Positions 14,773-22,154 of a stretch of 37,677 bases of DNA are shown in pieces. Each line of letters starts with the position of its first letter. Position 1 is the first letter of the stretch. Below the pieces are notes generated by a model that did no database searches, was not told the DNA's origin, and was given only the letters and a program-made list of their open reading frames with translations. The stretch is from the NCBI GenBank assembly GCA_002394125.1, contig DGSY01000163.1, positions 1 to 37,677 of the forward strand, given 5' to 3'. Made by a program: the position numbers and the translations under genes. Source of the DNA: Ruminococcus sp. UBA4350. Its GTDB lineage: Bacteria > Bacillota > Clostridia > Oscillospirales > Ruminococcaceae.

Positions 14773-15855
14773 TCAATCAAGCTTTGCGATCCTGCGGAGA
14801 ATATCGGTCACATCGTCAAGGGTGAGATCGCCGTCGCGGTTCATGTCGGCGTTCAGCTTGCCCTGCGCTGTGATGACCGCCGTATCGTCCTCGACGGCAA
14901 ATCGCGCAAGCAGGACTGCATCCGTGACATCGACAATGCTGTCGCAGTTTGCATCACCGTACAATACCGCACCGTGAAATGCAAGATAGGTTCTGTTGAA
15001 TGCTCCGGTGTCCGGCGCATTTTCCGGCTGCTGTTCATCCGGATACAGGAAACGCCACTCTGTGATATTCCCGTCCTCATCCAGCCTGATATAGATGAGA
15101 TCCTCCTGCTCTGGCGCTGCGAGGATCTTTTCTCTGCCGGAATCGTCAAACCAGTATTCGATCAGCGTCAGGCCGCTGCCGCCGAGATAATCGGGATAAG
15201 GCTGCGCGGCTTCGAGCTTCTGCATGAGCGCAACGAACGATTCCGATTCAGCGAGCAGACTGCCGGTCTGCTCCAATGTGATACGCGGTGCATCCGCGGC
15301 GAGTTCACCGAGGATCACGGCGCGTGCGCGGCGGAATTCTCCGAACAGCCGCTGCTCTTTTGCTTTCAGCGCCTGAAGCGCCGCTTTCTGTTCCTCTGTT
15401 TTTGTGTGATCCGTGACCGTGACCAGAACCGTCACCGTCCGGATGCCGCTGTCATTCTGCGGGATGCTGACCGTTTCCGGATTCAGCTTTGCTGTCAGCC
15501 GGATATTGGCAGTGCCCTCCTCACGGGCTGTGAGGAGCCCGTCCGCAGTCACCGCAGCGACAGTCCCGTTGTCAGAAGCGAATTGCAAAGATGCTGCAAG
15601 ATAGCAGTCCGCATCCCAGACCGCCCGCAGCTGACAGGCCTCCCCTGCCTCCAGTGCGATCTCCGCTGTCTCCGGTGCAAAGCCGTATAATTCCGGCTGC
15701 GGCGCAGGGATTTCATATTCCGCAGGCACTGTCACGGCGGGCGCTCCGGCAGTCTCCGCAGCGGTCACGCCGTTCCCCTGCATACCGGCTGCGCCCCCAG
15801 CGGTGCAGAGCGATACCGCAAACAGCATTGCGGCTAAGAAAGCTGTCAGTTTCAT
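14773..15855 (-). CDS. Secreted dockerin protein with a Big2-like domain and a domain shared with the neighbouring membrane protein
   Basis: Residues 1-33 are a signal peptide. About 55-125 resemble a bacterial Ig-like (Big2) domain (SLQFASDNGTVAAVTADGLLTA, EGTANIRLTAK). About 150-185 form a charged helix. Residues 188-262 hold a domain beginning DAPRIT and containing PYPDYLGGSGLT-IEYWFDDSG, which recurs in the protein encoded just upstream. Residues 298-360 are a type I dockerin with two calcium loops (D301-N303-D305-D309 and D337-N339-D341). The start has AAAGGAGG and overlaps the preceding stop by 4 nt, so it is translationally coupled. It is presumably exported and docked onto a cohesin-bearing partner. 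The enzymatic role, if any, is unknown; no glycosidase motif is seen. Confidence 0.85.
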   Translation of the reverse strand: MKLTAFLAAMLFAVSLCTAGGAAGMQGNGVTAAETAGAPAVTVPAEYEIPAPQPELYGFAPETAEIALEAGEACQLRAVWDADCYLAASLQFASDNGTVAAVTADGLLTAREEGTANIRLTAKLNPETVSIPQNDSGIRTVTVLVTVTDHTKTEEQKAALQALKAKEQRLFGEFRRARAVILGELAADAPRITLEQTGSLLAESESFVALMQKLEAAQPYPDYLGGSGLTLIEYWFDDSGREKILAAPEQEDLIYIRLDEDGNITEWRFLYPDEQQPENAPDTGAFNRTYLAFHGAVLYGDANCDSIVDVTDAVLLARFAVEDDTAVITAQGKLNADMNRDGDLTLDDVTDILRRIAKLD

Positions 15856-16823
15856 GGTTTACCTCCTTTGTTCAGGATATCAAACACATTTCCGGTTCCG
15901 TCCGTACTGTATACGATATGCACGACGGTTTCCTGTTCGATCGTCAGCAGAATGAAATCCGTGCCGGAACGGTCAAGCCAGTATTCGATATTGGTCAAGC
16001 CGCTGCCGCCGATATAATCCGGATACGGATACAGCGCATACAGCCGCTCCAATACGGCGCGGAAATCCATGCCGTCCTCCACCATCTGCACGACCTCCGC
16101 AGTCGTGATGCGCGGCGCATCTTCGTCTATTTTGCCGTTCAGCTCCGCAATTCTCCGCGCATATTCACCGACCATGCGGCTGCCCTCACGCTCGACCTCC
16201 TCCGCAGAGGTCATCTGCATGATTTTATGCGGCTCGCGCTGTGCGGTCGTCGAGGTGACAGCGGTTGTCGTTTCAGGCTCCGTAACTGTCGAAGCTGTTT
16301 CCGTTGCTTCGGGCAAAGCGACAGTCACAGTTTCCTCCGCAGATTCAATGACATCTGTTTCATTGGAAAGCGCCGCTTCGCTTGTGACGGCTGCGGTCAC
16401 GGGCTGGGTTGTTCCGGCATTCGCAGTCGCGGTATCCGTCTGCGCTGTGCGCTGTGTGGTCACGTTCTCCGTTCCGGCGGCCGTTGTCTGCGCAGATGCG
16501 GTCGCCGCCGTCACCTCCTCCAGCATCGAATCAACCGGACTGTTCTGCGGGATCAGTGCATCATCATTCCCGTGCAGCAGCACCGCACCGAATCCGATCG
16601 CAAACAGCAGACAGGCGGCTAGAACGGCTGCAACCGTCCAGCGGGGAACTGCGGATGTTCTATGTGAAACGGCAATCTGTCCGCTGCTGCTCTTAGCGGG
16701 AACAGGCGCAGACGCAGCATCGGCGATATCCGCATCGCCGCCGGATCGGGAATGCCTGTAAGCCGAAACGATCATCTGATCCGGCAAATCGTTCAGTAAT
16801 TCCGAAAGCTCGGTCACATTCAC
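15852..16823 (-). CDS. Single-pass membrane protein, probable anti-sigma factor
   Basis: Located directly after an ECF sigma factor gene and overlapping it by 4 nt. Residues 1-60 are cytoplasmic and begin with a short helix (MNVTELSELLNDLPDQMI), the expected sigma-binding position. Residues 62-84 form one membrane segment. About 95-205 form a Thr/Val-rich extracellular linker. Residues 235-311 hold the DAPRIT domain (YPYPDYIGGSGLTNIEYW) also found in the secreted dockerin protein encoded next. There is no ZAS zinc motif. Anti-sigma function is inferred from gene order and topology, not from homology. AGGAGG lies 9 nt upstream of the ATG. Confidence 0.75.
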   Translation of the reverse strand: MNVTELSELLNDLPDQMIVSAYRHSRSGGDADIADAASAPVPAKSSSGQIAVSHRTSAVPRWTVAAVLAACLLFAIGFGAVLLHGNDDALIPQNSPVDSMLEEVTAATASAQTTAAGTENVTTQRTAQTDTATANAGTTQPVTAAVTSEAALSNETDVIESAEETVTVALPEATETASTVTEPETTTAVTSTTAQREPHKIMQMTSAEEVEREGSRMVGEYARRIAELNGKIDEDAPRITTAEVVQMVEDGMDFRAVLERLYALYPYPDYIGGSGLTNIEYWLDRSGTDFILLTIEQETVVHIVYSTDGTGNVFDILNKGGKP

Positions 16824-17413
16824 AGCAATCCCTCCTTTCTGAGATATGCCAGCAGCTTTTTCCGGATATGCGACAAGGTCACCTGCACATTATTTTCACG
16901 CATTCCGAATTCCGCCGCAAGATCGGAAAAGGAAGTGAAGCCCCAGTATCTGCGGACAAACAGGTTTCGTTTTTTTGCCGGAAGCGATTGCAGGAACCGG
17001 CTGATCGCGGCCAGCAGCTCGCGCCTCTCCAGCTCGGAGAGTACATTTTCAGATGAAGGCAGCAATTCTGAAAGCTCCTCCAGTGCCGCGGCCTGCTGAC
17101 CGCCGCCGCGTTTGGCGCGGTGTCCGGCTTTATAGCGGTTCAGCGCATGGTTGCGGACAGTTTTCATGAGATAGGCGCAGAGATTTTCCGGCTGTGCAGG
17201 CGGGATCGCATTCCAGATTTGCAGCAGCGCATCATTCAGACACTCCTCCGCATCCTGCTCGCTCCCCAGAATATCGCGTGCAACAGTCCGGCAGAGCGCT
17301 CCGTATTGCTCCGCGATCACGGCGAGCGCCTGCTCATCTCTGTGATTCAGCATCAAAAGAATTCTTTTGTCGTCTATGGCAATCACCGCCCTTCGCGTTT
17401 TGCCTTCACCCAT
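16820..17413 (-). CDS. ECF-type RNA polymerase sigma factor
   Basis: Directs RNA polymerase to a dedicated promoter set. Region 2 is visible around residues 22-70 (RDEQALAVIAEQYGALCRTVARDILGSEQDAEECLNDALLQIWNAI) with the region 2.4-like AYLMKTVRNHALNRYK. Region 4 spans about 130-190 (LPAKKRNLFVRRYWGFTSFSDLAAEFGMRENNVQVTLSHIRKKL), with a helix-turn-helix. The ATG at 17413 has no clear ribosome site; a GTG at 17386 (GAAGG just before it) would give 188 residues, so the N-terminus is uncertain. Its stop overlaps the anti-sigma-like gene by ATGA. Confidence 0.9.
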   Translation of the reverse strand: MGEGKTRRAVIAIDDKRILLMLNHRDEQALAVIAEQYGALCRTVARDILGSEQDAEECLNDALLQIWNAIPPAQPENLCAYLMKTVRNHALNRYKAGHRAKRGGGQQAAALEELSELLPSSENVLSELERRELLAAISRFLQSLPAKKRNLFVRRYWGFTSFSDLAAEFGMRENNVQVTLSHIRKKLLAYLRKEGLL

Positions 17414-17462
17414 AAAGACAACAAAACGCAGGAAAACTTAAAGCGAAATGAAAAAATTTTTC

Positions 17463-17512
17463 TTTGTCTGCATTGTAGCATCTGCGGCGGCGTTTGTCAA
17501 TATGCAGACAAA
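17463..17512 (-). promoter_or_regulatory. ECF operon promoter bracketed by an 11-bp inverted repeat
   Basis: On the minus strand, TTGACA (17500-17495), a 17-bp spacer and TACAAT (17477-17472). The perfect inverted repeat TTTGTCTGCAT (17463-17473) and ATGCAGACAAA (17502-17512), 28 bp apart, encloses the promoter. The left arm overlaps the end of the -10 and the start site; the right arm lies just upstream of the -35. Only the left arm would be in the RNA, so the repeat most likely acts as DNA, for example as paired operators. Confidence 0.65.
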
Positions 17513-17514
17513 AA

Positions 17515-17546
17515 CAGCCGCCGATGCTTTGCACACCGGCGGCTTT
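17515..17546 (-). terminator. Terminator-like hairpin between divergent genes
   Basis: GCCGCCGATG and CACACCGGCGGC pair around a CTTTG loop. On the minus strand it is followed by TGTTTTTGTC. No gene is seen upstream on that strand, so it may block antisense or spurious transcription into the ECF promoter, or end a short RNA starting in 17560-17750. Confidence 0.5.
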
Positions 17547-17585
17547 CTGTATGGTATATATTCTCACTCCGTTCACGGAGACGGG

Positions 17586-17645
17586 GCTGTCAGGCAGCTG
17601 TCAGACAAATGTCAGCATAGATTAGTATAGATTAGATTAGATCAG
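17586..17645. repeat. Short direct repeats upstream of dCMP deaminase
   Basis: TGTCAG occurs three times within 30 bp (in CTGTCAG, CTGTCAG and ATGTCAG), followed by tandem TATAGATTAG/ATTAGATTAG units at about 17620-17642. The 210-nt stretch between the hairpin at 17546 and the dCMP deaminase gene holds no gene. These repeats could be regulator sites; no function is shown. Confidence 0.45.
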
Positions 17646-17680
17646 GATGCGAAACTGTTCATTCTATTTTCTTGTATCCA

Positions 17681-17709
17681 TTGCACTTTTTTTCATAATA
17701 TGCTATAAT
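17681..17709 (+). promoter_or_regulatory. Promoter of dCMP deaminase
   Basis: TTGCAC (17681-17686), a 17-bp spacer and TATAAT (17704-17709), about 48 nt before the start codon. Confidence 0.75.
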
Positions 17710-17757
17710 ATGGAAAACGGCGCGCAGTCTGCCGCCGACGGAAAGGAATGAACGATC

Positions 17758-18255
17758 ATGAACCGCAGAGACAAGATCAACTACTATCTCGATATTGCAG
17801 AAGCCGTCTCCGAGCGCAGCACCTGTCTGCGCCGCAAATTCGGCGCGATCGTCGTCAAGAATGACGAGATCATTTCCACCGGCTACAACGGCGCACCGCG
17901 CGGCCGGAAGAATTGCAGCGACCTCAATTTCTGCTACCGCGAACGGATGCAGGTACCGCGCGGCCAGCGCTATGAGCTCTGCCGCAGCGTCCATGCAGAG
18001 GCTAACGCGATCATCAGCGCAAGCCGCTCCGATCTGCTCGGCGCAACGCTCTATCTCGCCTGCCACGATGCAAAGACCGATCAGCTTGACGGCGCCGTCG
18101 AGCCATGTTCCATGTGCAAGCGGCTCATCCTCAATGCCGGGATCGCCGAGGTCATCATCCGGCAGGATAAGGATGCGCATTTCACGATCCGCACCGCCGA
18201 CTGGATCGAAAACGACGATTCTCTCGCCGAGGATCCCGGCAAGACGGGCTATTGA
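17758..18255 (+). CDS. Deoxycytidylate (dCMP) deaminase, ComEB-like
   Basis: Deaminates dCMP to dUMP for thymidylate synthesis. The 165 residues carry the zinc site of cytidine deaminases: H79-A-E81 (SVHAEANAI) and PCSMC (C117, C120). An additional Cys/His cluster (C23, C53, C59) and the TGYNGAPRG substrate loop are typical of dCMP deaminases. AAAGGA lies 9 nt upstream of the ATG. It has its own promoter. Its intrinsic terminator (18336-18379) lies past the stop, inside the convergent gene. In Bacillus the orthologue (comEB) lies in a competence locus; no competence genes are seen here. Confidence 0.92.
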   Translation: MNRRDKINYYLDIAEAVSERSTCLRRKFGAIVVKNDEIISTGYNGAPRGRKNCSDLNFCYRERMQVPRGQRYELCRSVHAEANAIISASRSDLLGATLYLACHDAKTDQLDGAVEPCSMCKRLILNAGIAEVIIRQDKDAHFTIRTADWIENDDSLAEDPGKTGY

Positions 18256-18764
18256 CCGCTGTCGATCTCCGCAGTCGCGATCACAGCACGGACGGCCGGC
18301 TCCGTCTCCGCCGTCACCTTCGTAAAACAGAACAGAAAAACCGTCTGCCGTACCTGTATCAGGTGCAGGACGGTTTTTTCTTTGCCGTTCCACTGCGCCG
18401 TCAGCGTCGGGGAATGCCGCAGAAATCCGTGCTGCATTTCCGGCAGACTGTGCGGCAGTCCGAGCCTGCGGAATGCAAGCTGCAGATCCAGCGCCGAGAC
18501 CGTCCGGATGCGCCGCCGGAACGGCATCTGCATCAGCGTCAGCTCCAGCCCCGACACCGCACCGTGCAGCTGCACGAGATCCTTCTGCTTTCGGTCTGCG
18601 GTAAAATCCGCGGGCAGCGAGAGCGTCAGTCTGCCGCCGAAGCAGCGCGCCCGGCGCGGCAGAATCACGATCTGCTCACGGGAACGGAAACGGGGGCGTC
18701 TGCGCCGCAGCCATTCCCGCGCGCGCAGAAAGAAGCCCTTCTGCTGCGGTTTCTGTGCTGCCAT
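18249..18764 (-). CDS. Hypothetical protein, basic N-terminus
   Basis: 171 residues. The N-terminus is very basic (REWLRRRRPRFRSREQ), followed by likely beta strands and no clear membrane segment or signal peptide. The ATG at 18764 is preferred because AAAGGGGG lies about 9 nt upstream; a GTG at 18773 would be too close to that site. It follows the VanY-like gene by 37 nt and probably shares its transcript. Its 3' end overlaps the dCMP deaminase stop by 7 nt, and its coding sequence contains that gene's terminator hairpin. I recognise no family. Confidence 0.6.
   Translation of the reverse strand: MAAQKPQQKGFFLRAREWLRRRRPRFRSREQIVILPRRARCFGGRLTLSLPADFTADRKQKDLVQLHGAVSGLELTLMQMPFRRRIRTVSALDLQLAFRRLGLPHSLPEMQHGFLRHSPTLTAQWNGKEKTVLHLIQVRQTVFLFCFTKVTAETEPAVRAVIATAEIDSGQ
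18336..18379 (+). terminator. Terminator of dCMP deaminase, inside the convergent gene
   Basis: AAAAACCGTC (18336-18345) pairs with GACGGTTTTT (18368-18377), the inner ACCTG pairs with CAGGT, and a T-run follows on the plus strand. It begins about 80 nt after the dCMP deaminase stop. Confidence 0.75.
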
Positions 18765-18801
18765 CGCAAACACCCCCTTTCGGTCAAGGCGGAAGCGGCG
18801 C

Positions 18802-19872
18802 TCATCCGACGATCGCCGTCACGATGAAGCCGTCGATATTGTTGCCGGAGATCTCGTAGGAGCCGCCCTTCGGTACCGGTACGGAAAGATTATCCCGCAC
18901 CCCGACCGGCACATAATAAATATGATAGGTCAGCTCGGATGTACTGTATTCGAGAATCGTGCCGCTGAAGAAATCATGCTCCTTCTTCAGCATATCGAGA
19001 TACTCCTCCAGACAAAGCCCCTTTTCCGCCATATACGCAGCGTGCGGCACACCGACATAGCGGATCGCCGTATAGCCGCCGCGCTCGCCTGTCAGATCGC
19101 TCTTGTCGGGCGGATAGCGAAGAATAAAGCCATAGCTTGCCATATGGTCAAAGAGCCACGAATACGGCGCGACATTCTGCACATACTCATAGGCGCCGTC
19201 ATCATGCTTTAAGTGAAGCTGTACATCCAGACCTGTCGAGGATTCCGGATTGCTCTTTTCCTGATTGGTCTCCAGATAGCCGTAATTGAACATGATCTCC
19301 TTGTTCGCAGTCGCGCTGTAATAGGCCTTCATCAGCCGGTTGAATTTCGCGAGCGCGCCCTTATTCAGCGAGGTATGCCCCGGATAGGAGATCTCATAGG
19401 TATCCTGCCGGTCATCTGCATAGTAGACCTGCTCCAGCTCCAGCTCATCTGCACCGAGATGACTGGGATTTGCGGCATTGACCAGCACCAGCGTACCGCT
19501 GTAGACCGCATTTGCCTGCACCGGTATCTCCTGATAGCCGGCGGGCAGAACATAGGCCGGCTCCTCGCTGCTTTCCTCTGCAGCGGTCGTCGTCGAGCCC
19601 AGATCATGGCTCGGCTCCGCATCGGTAATCATGACCGGAACATTCGCCATCGTCTGCGCGGCGGGATCCTTTGTCTCAGGCGGCTGTGTCTCCGCAGGGG
19701 GCGCCGTCGTCTGCTCGGCGGTCGCCTCTGAGCCTTCTTTCGATGTCTCCGCTGTCCCCGTCTTATTCGCAGTACAGCGCGACACACAGGAGCCGAGCAG
19801 GAATATCAGAAGCACCAGAACGATCGCCGCGACAGATATCCTGTCCCAGCGGATTCTTCGTTTGCTTGCCAT
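18802..19872 (-). CDS. Membrane-anchored VanY/M15 peptidase-fold protein, metal ligands lost
   Basis: 356 residues: a basic N-terminus, one membrane segment (about 12-29), a Thr/Glu/Pro-rich linker to about 108, then an extracellular domain matching VanY-type D,D-carboxypeptidases in the order of its landmarks. The family pattern S-E-H-x-T-G-x-x-x-D appears as P-E-S-S-T-G-L-D-V-Q (about 209-218), and the E-P-W-H-x-R-Y-V-G motif appears as G-Y-T-A-I-R-Y-V-G (266-274), followed by the normal GLCLEEYL end. The zinc His, zinc Asp, catalytic Glu and second zinc His are therefore all replaced. It is more likely a peptidoglycan-binding or regulatory protein than an enzyme. ATG 19872 has GGGGAGG 8 nt upstream; longer starts lack a site. 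Confidence 0.75.
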   Translation of the reverse strand: MASKRRIRWDRISVAAIVLVLLIFLLGSCVSRCTANKTGTAETSKEGSEATAEQTTAPPAETQPPETKDPAAQTMANVPVMITDAEPSHDLGSTTTAAEESSEEPAYVLPAGYQEIPVQANAVYSGTLVLVNAANPSHLGADELELEQVYYADDRQDTYEISYPGHTSLNKGALAKFNRLMKAYYSATANKEIMFNYGYLETNQEKSNPESSTGLDVQLHLKHDDGAYEYVQNVAPYSWLFDHMASYGFILRYPPDKSDLTGERGGYTAIRYVGVPHAAYMAEKGLCLEEYLDMLKKEHDFFSGTILEYSTSELTYHIYYVPVGVRDNLSVPVPKGGSYEISGNNIDGFIVTAIVG

Positions 19873-19906
19873 CAGGGAACCTCCCCTTTCAGAATCGAAC
19901 AATCGG

Positions 19907-19949
19907 AAAAAAGCACAGTCTCACATCAGAACGGGATGTGAGACTGTGC
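19907..19949 (-). terminator. Terminator of pspA
   Basis: A perfect 15-bp stem (19913-19927 with 19935-19949) around a 7-nt loop, then a T-run on the minus strand (19912-19907). Confidence 0.93.
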
Positions 19950-19967
19950 CGCAGAATTCAGACCGGA

Positions 19968-20732
19968 TCAGACACCGGGTGCTTCAGCGGGTGCGCCCTC
20001 CAGCGCACTGATCGCAGCCGCCAGCTCGTCATTGACAGCAGAGGTATCGGCTGCCGCTGCGGGAGCCATACCCATTTCCGCCATCAGGCGCTCCAGCTCG
20101 GAATCGACCTTTGCATTGCGCTCGAGTTCCTCGAAGGTCGCGACCTCCTCCGGCTTGCCGGAGCCGAGAATCTCGCTGAACGCAGCTGCTTCGGCTTCCT
20201 TGCGCTCGATCTTCTCCTCCATTCTGGTGAGCTTGTCGAAGGAGCTCTTGGTGTCGATGCCGCCGAGTGTCTGTGCAAGCTCCTTGGTGGTGTCGGCCAT
20301 CTGGGAACGTGCGATCAGCATTGCCTCGCGGGACTTTGCTTCCTGCATCTTGGATTTCAGCACTTCAACCTGAGAACGGATCGCTTCCGTCTGGTTGGAG
20401 ATCGTCTCATACATTTCGCGGTAATTCGCGACATCCTCGTCTGCCTTGACCTTGCTTGCGAGTGCCTTCTTTGCAAGCTCAGCATCGCCGGCCTTCAGAG
20501 CGGCCTTCGCACGGCTTTCCCAGCTTGCGGAAACGGCGCAGGCATTGCGGTACTGCTTTTCGACCATGCGCTCGCTGGCAACCGCCTTGCCGAGTGCCTG
20601 TGTCGATTTTGTCAGCTCCTTCTGCATATCGACGATGATCTGCTTTACGAGCTTCTCCGGATCCTCTGCCTTGTCGAGCATATCGTTGATGTTCGCCTTG
20701 AGAATATCACTGAGTCTGGAAAAAATACCCAT
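19968..20732 (-). CDS. pspA: Phage shock protein A / IM30 family membrane-stress protein
   Basis: Binds and stabilises the inner face of the membrane under envelope stress. The 254 residues start with the typical amphipathic helix MGIFSRLSDILKANINDMLDKAEDPEKLV, followed by a long coiled coil (about 30-190) and a short Ala/Pro-rich tail (SALEGAPAEAPGV). ATG 20732 is chosen because AGGAGG lies 9 nt upstream and the family begins MGIF; an upstream in-frame extension has no homology. It has its own consensus promoter and terminator, so it is monocistronic. No pspF- or liaRS-type regulator is nearby, although an envelope-related cluster follows. Confidence 0.93.
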   Translation of the reverse strand: MGIFSRLSDILKANINDMLDKAEDPEKLVKQIIVDMQKELTKSTQALGKAVASERMVEKQYRNACAVSASWESRAKAALKAGDAELAKKALASKVKADEDVANYREMYETISNQTEAIRSQVEVLKSKMQEAKSREAMLIARSQMADTTKELAQTLGGIDTKSSFDKLTRMEEKIERKEAEAAAFSEILGSGKPEEVATFEELERNAKVDSELERLMAEMGMAPAAAADTSAVNDELAAAISALEGAPAEAPGV

Positions 20733-20822
20733 CTGAAGTAACCCTCCTGTTTCCATATAAATTAGAAATTTGAAAAGTATTGCCGGATCAACGCAGCAGG
20801 ACAGACTGCTGCTGTTATGTCT

Positions 20823-20851
20823 ATTATACCAAATCTTCTGCATATTGTCAA
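20823..20851 (-). promoter_or_regulatory. Promoter of pspA
   Basis: On the minus strand, TTGACA (20851-20846), a 17-bp spacer and TATAAT (20828-20823), giving a leader of about 85 nt. Confidence 0.88.
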
Positions 20852-20903
20852 GTGGCACCGCACAAAGATTTTCTGACACAGCGCCGGAAAACTGACCGTC
20901 CGT

Positions 20904-22079
20904 TCATTTTTTGGCATATTTCAGCAGGCAGACCGTTTCAATGCCCGTGGTGTGCGGAAACATATCGACCGGCTGGATGCGCTGCACGCGGTAGCCCGAT
21001 TTCACAAGCTGCATCAGGTCGCGCCGCAGCGATTCGATCCCGCAGGAGATATAGACGATCCGCGCAGGCTTCAGTGCTGCGGCAGCGCGCAGGAATTTCG
21101 CATCCGCACCCGCCCGCGGCGGATCCATCAGCAGCACATCGCAGCGGCCGCCCTCCTTCGCCGCCTGCTGCATGAATTCTCCCGCATCGCCGTTCCGGAA
21201 TCGGATATTGTCAAGATGATTGCGCTTTGCATTGTCGGCGGCATCGCGGCAGGCGGAGCGGTTCAGCTCCACGCCGACGACCTCCGCGCCCTGCTTCGCA
21301 CAGATCATGCCGAGCGTACCCGTGCCGCAGTAGGCGTCGATGACGGTCTCGCCCTTTTTGAGTGCCGCCGCCTCGATCGCGCAGCGATAGAGCTTTTCGG
21401 TCTGCGCCGGATTGACCTGATAGAACGATGCCGGAGAAATGCGGAACCGGCAGCCACAGAGATCGTCCTCGATATAGCCCTTGCCGAACAGCGTGACAGA
21501 GCGCGGGCCGAGCATCAGCGGCAGGCCGTCCGGACAGATATTCTGCACGATCGTTGTCAGCTCCGGATGTGCCTTGACAAGCCCGTCAATCAGATGCTTC
21601 TTCGCAGGCAGGATCGGCGATGCCGTGACCAGCACCAGCATGATCTGTCCGGTTGAGCGGGAAACGCGGATCAGCGTATGCCGCAGCAGTCCCGTTCCGG
21701 TGCGGAGATCATAGGGCGCAATGCGCAGGCTCTGCATCAGCGTTTTCAGCGTCCGCAGGATCGGCGCGGCGTGTTCGTCCTCCAGCATACAGTCATCGAC
21801 CGTCACCATTTTCTGGCCGGAGGACTGATAGACGCCGGAGACGATCTTTTTCCGCGGATCCCGCGCAAAGACATTCTGCACCTTGCCGCGGTAGCCGTAG
21901 GGCTGCTCTGCGGGAATGATCGGCAGAACCTTGCCGAATGTGCCGAGCATCCGCTCCGCTTTTTCCTGCTTCCGGCGGATCTGGTCTGCATAGGGCTCAT
22001 CGAGCTGACAGCCGCCGCAGCGCTTGAAACAGCGGCAGCGCCTTGCGCCCGTCTCCGGATCGGTGTATGTCTGATTCAT
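20904..22079 (-). CDS. 23S rRNA (uracil-C5)-methyltransferase, RlmD/TrmA family
   Basis: SAM-dependent methylation of a uracil in rRNA. The 391 residues carry an iron-sulfur Cys set near the N-terminus (CFKRCGGC, with the fourth Cys in VDDCML), the central PYGYRGKVQNVF, the SAM-binding DAYCGTGTLGMICA, the DPPRAG motif, the catalytic Cys in YISCGIESLRRDL (most relatives have SCNP) and the end motif DMFPHTTGIETV with the general base Glu. The TRAM RNA-binding domain is absent, as in several Firmicutes members. Which uracil is modified (747 or 1939) is not decidable here. GAAAGGAG lies 6 nt upstream of the start. Confidence 0.9.
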   Translation of the reverse strand: MNQTYTDPETGARRCRCFKRCGGCQLDEPYADQIRRKQEKAERMLGTFGKVLPIIPAEQPYGYRGKVQNVFARDPRKKIVSGVYQSSGQKMVTVDDCMLEDEHAAPILRTLKTLMQSLRIAPYDLRTGTGLLRHTLIRVSRSTGQIMLVLVTASPILPAKKHLIDGLVKAHPELTTIVQNICPDGLPLMLGPRSVTLFGKGYIEDDLCGCRFRISPASFYQVNPAQTEKLYRCAIEAAALKKGETVIDAYCGTGTLGMICAKQGAEVVGVELNRSACRDAADNAKRNHLDNIRFRNGDAGEFMQQAAKEGGRCDVLLMDPPRAGADAKFLRAAAALKPARIVYISCGIESLRRDLMQLVKSGYRVQRIQPVDMFPHTTGIETVCLLKYAKK

Positions 22080-22110
22080 TGCAGTCTCCTTTCACATCAC
22101 AGGCACAGCG

Positions 22111-22141
22111 AGGCGCATCCGCCGCGGGGACGGATGCGCCT
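22111..22141 (-). other. Strong hairpin between the VWA gene and the rRNA methyltransferase gene
   Basis: AGGCGCATCCG (22111-22121) pairs perfectly with CGGATGCGCCT (22131-22141). There is no T-run on either side, so it is more likely an RNA-processing or stabilising structure than an intrinsic terminator. Confidence 0.6.
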
Positions 22142-22154
22142 GCTTTGGGTTTGC

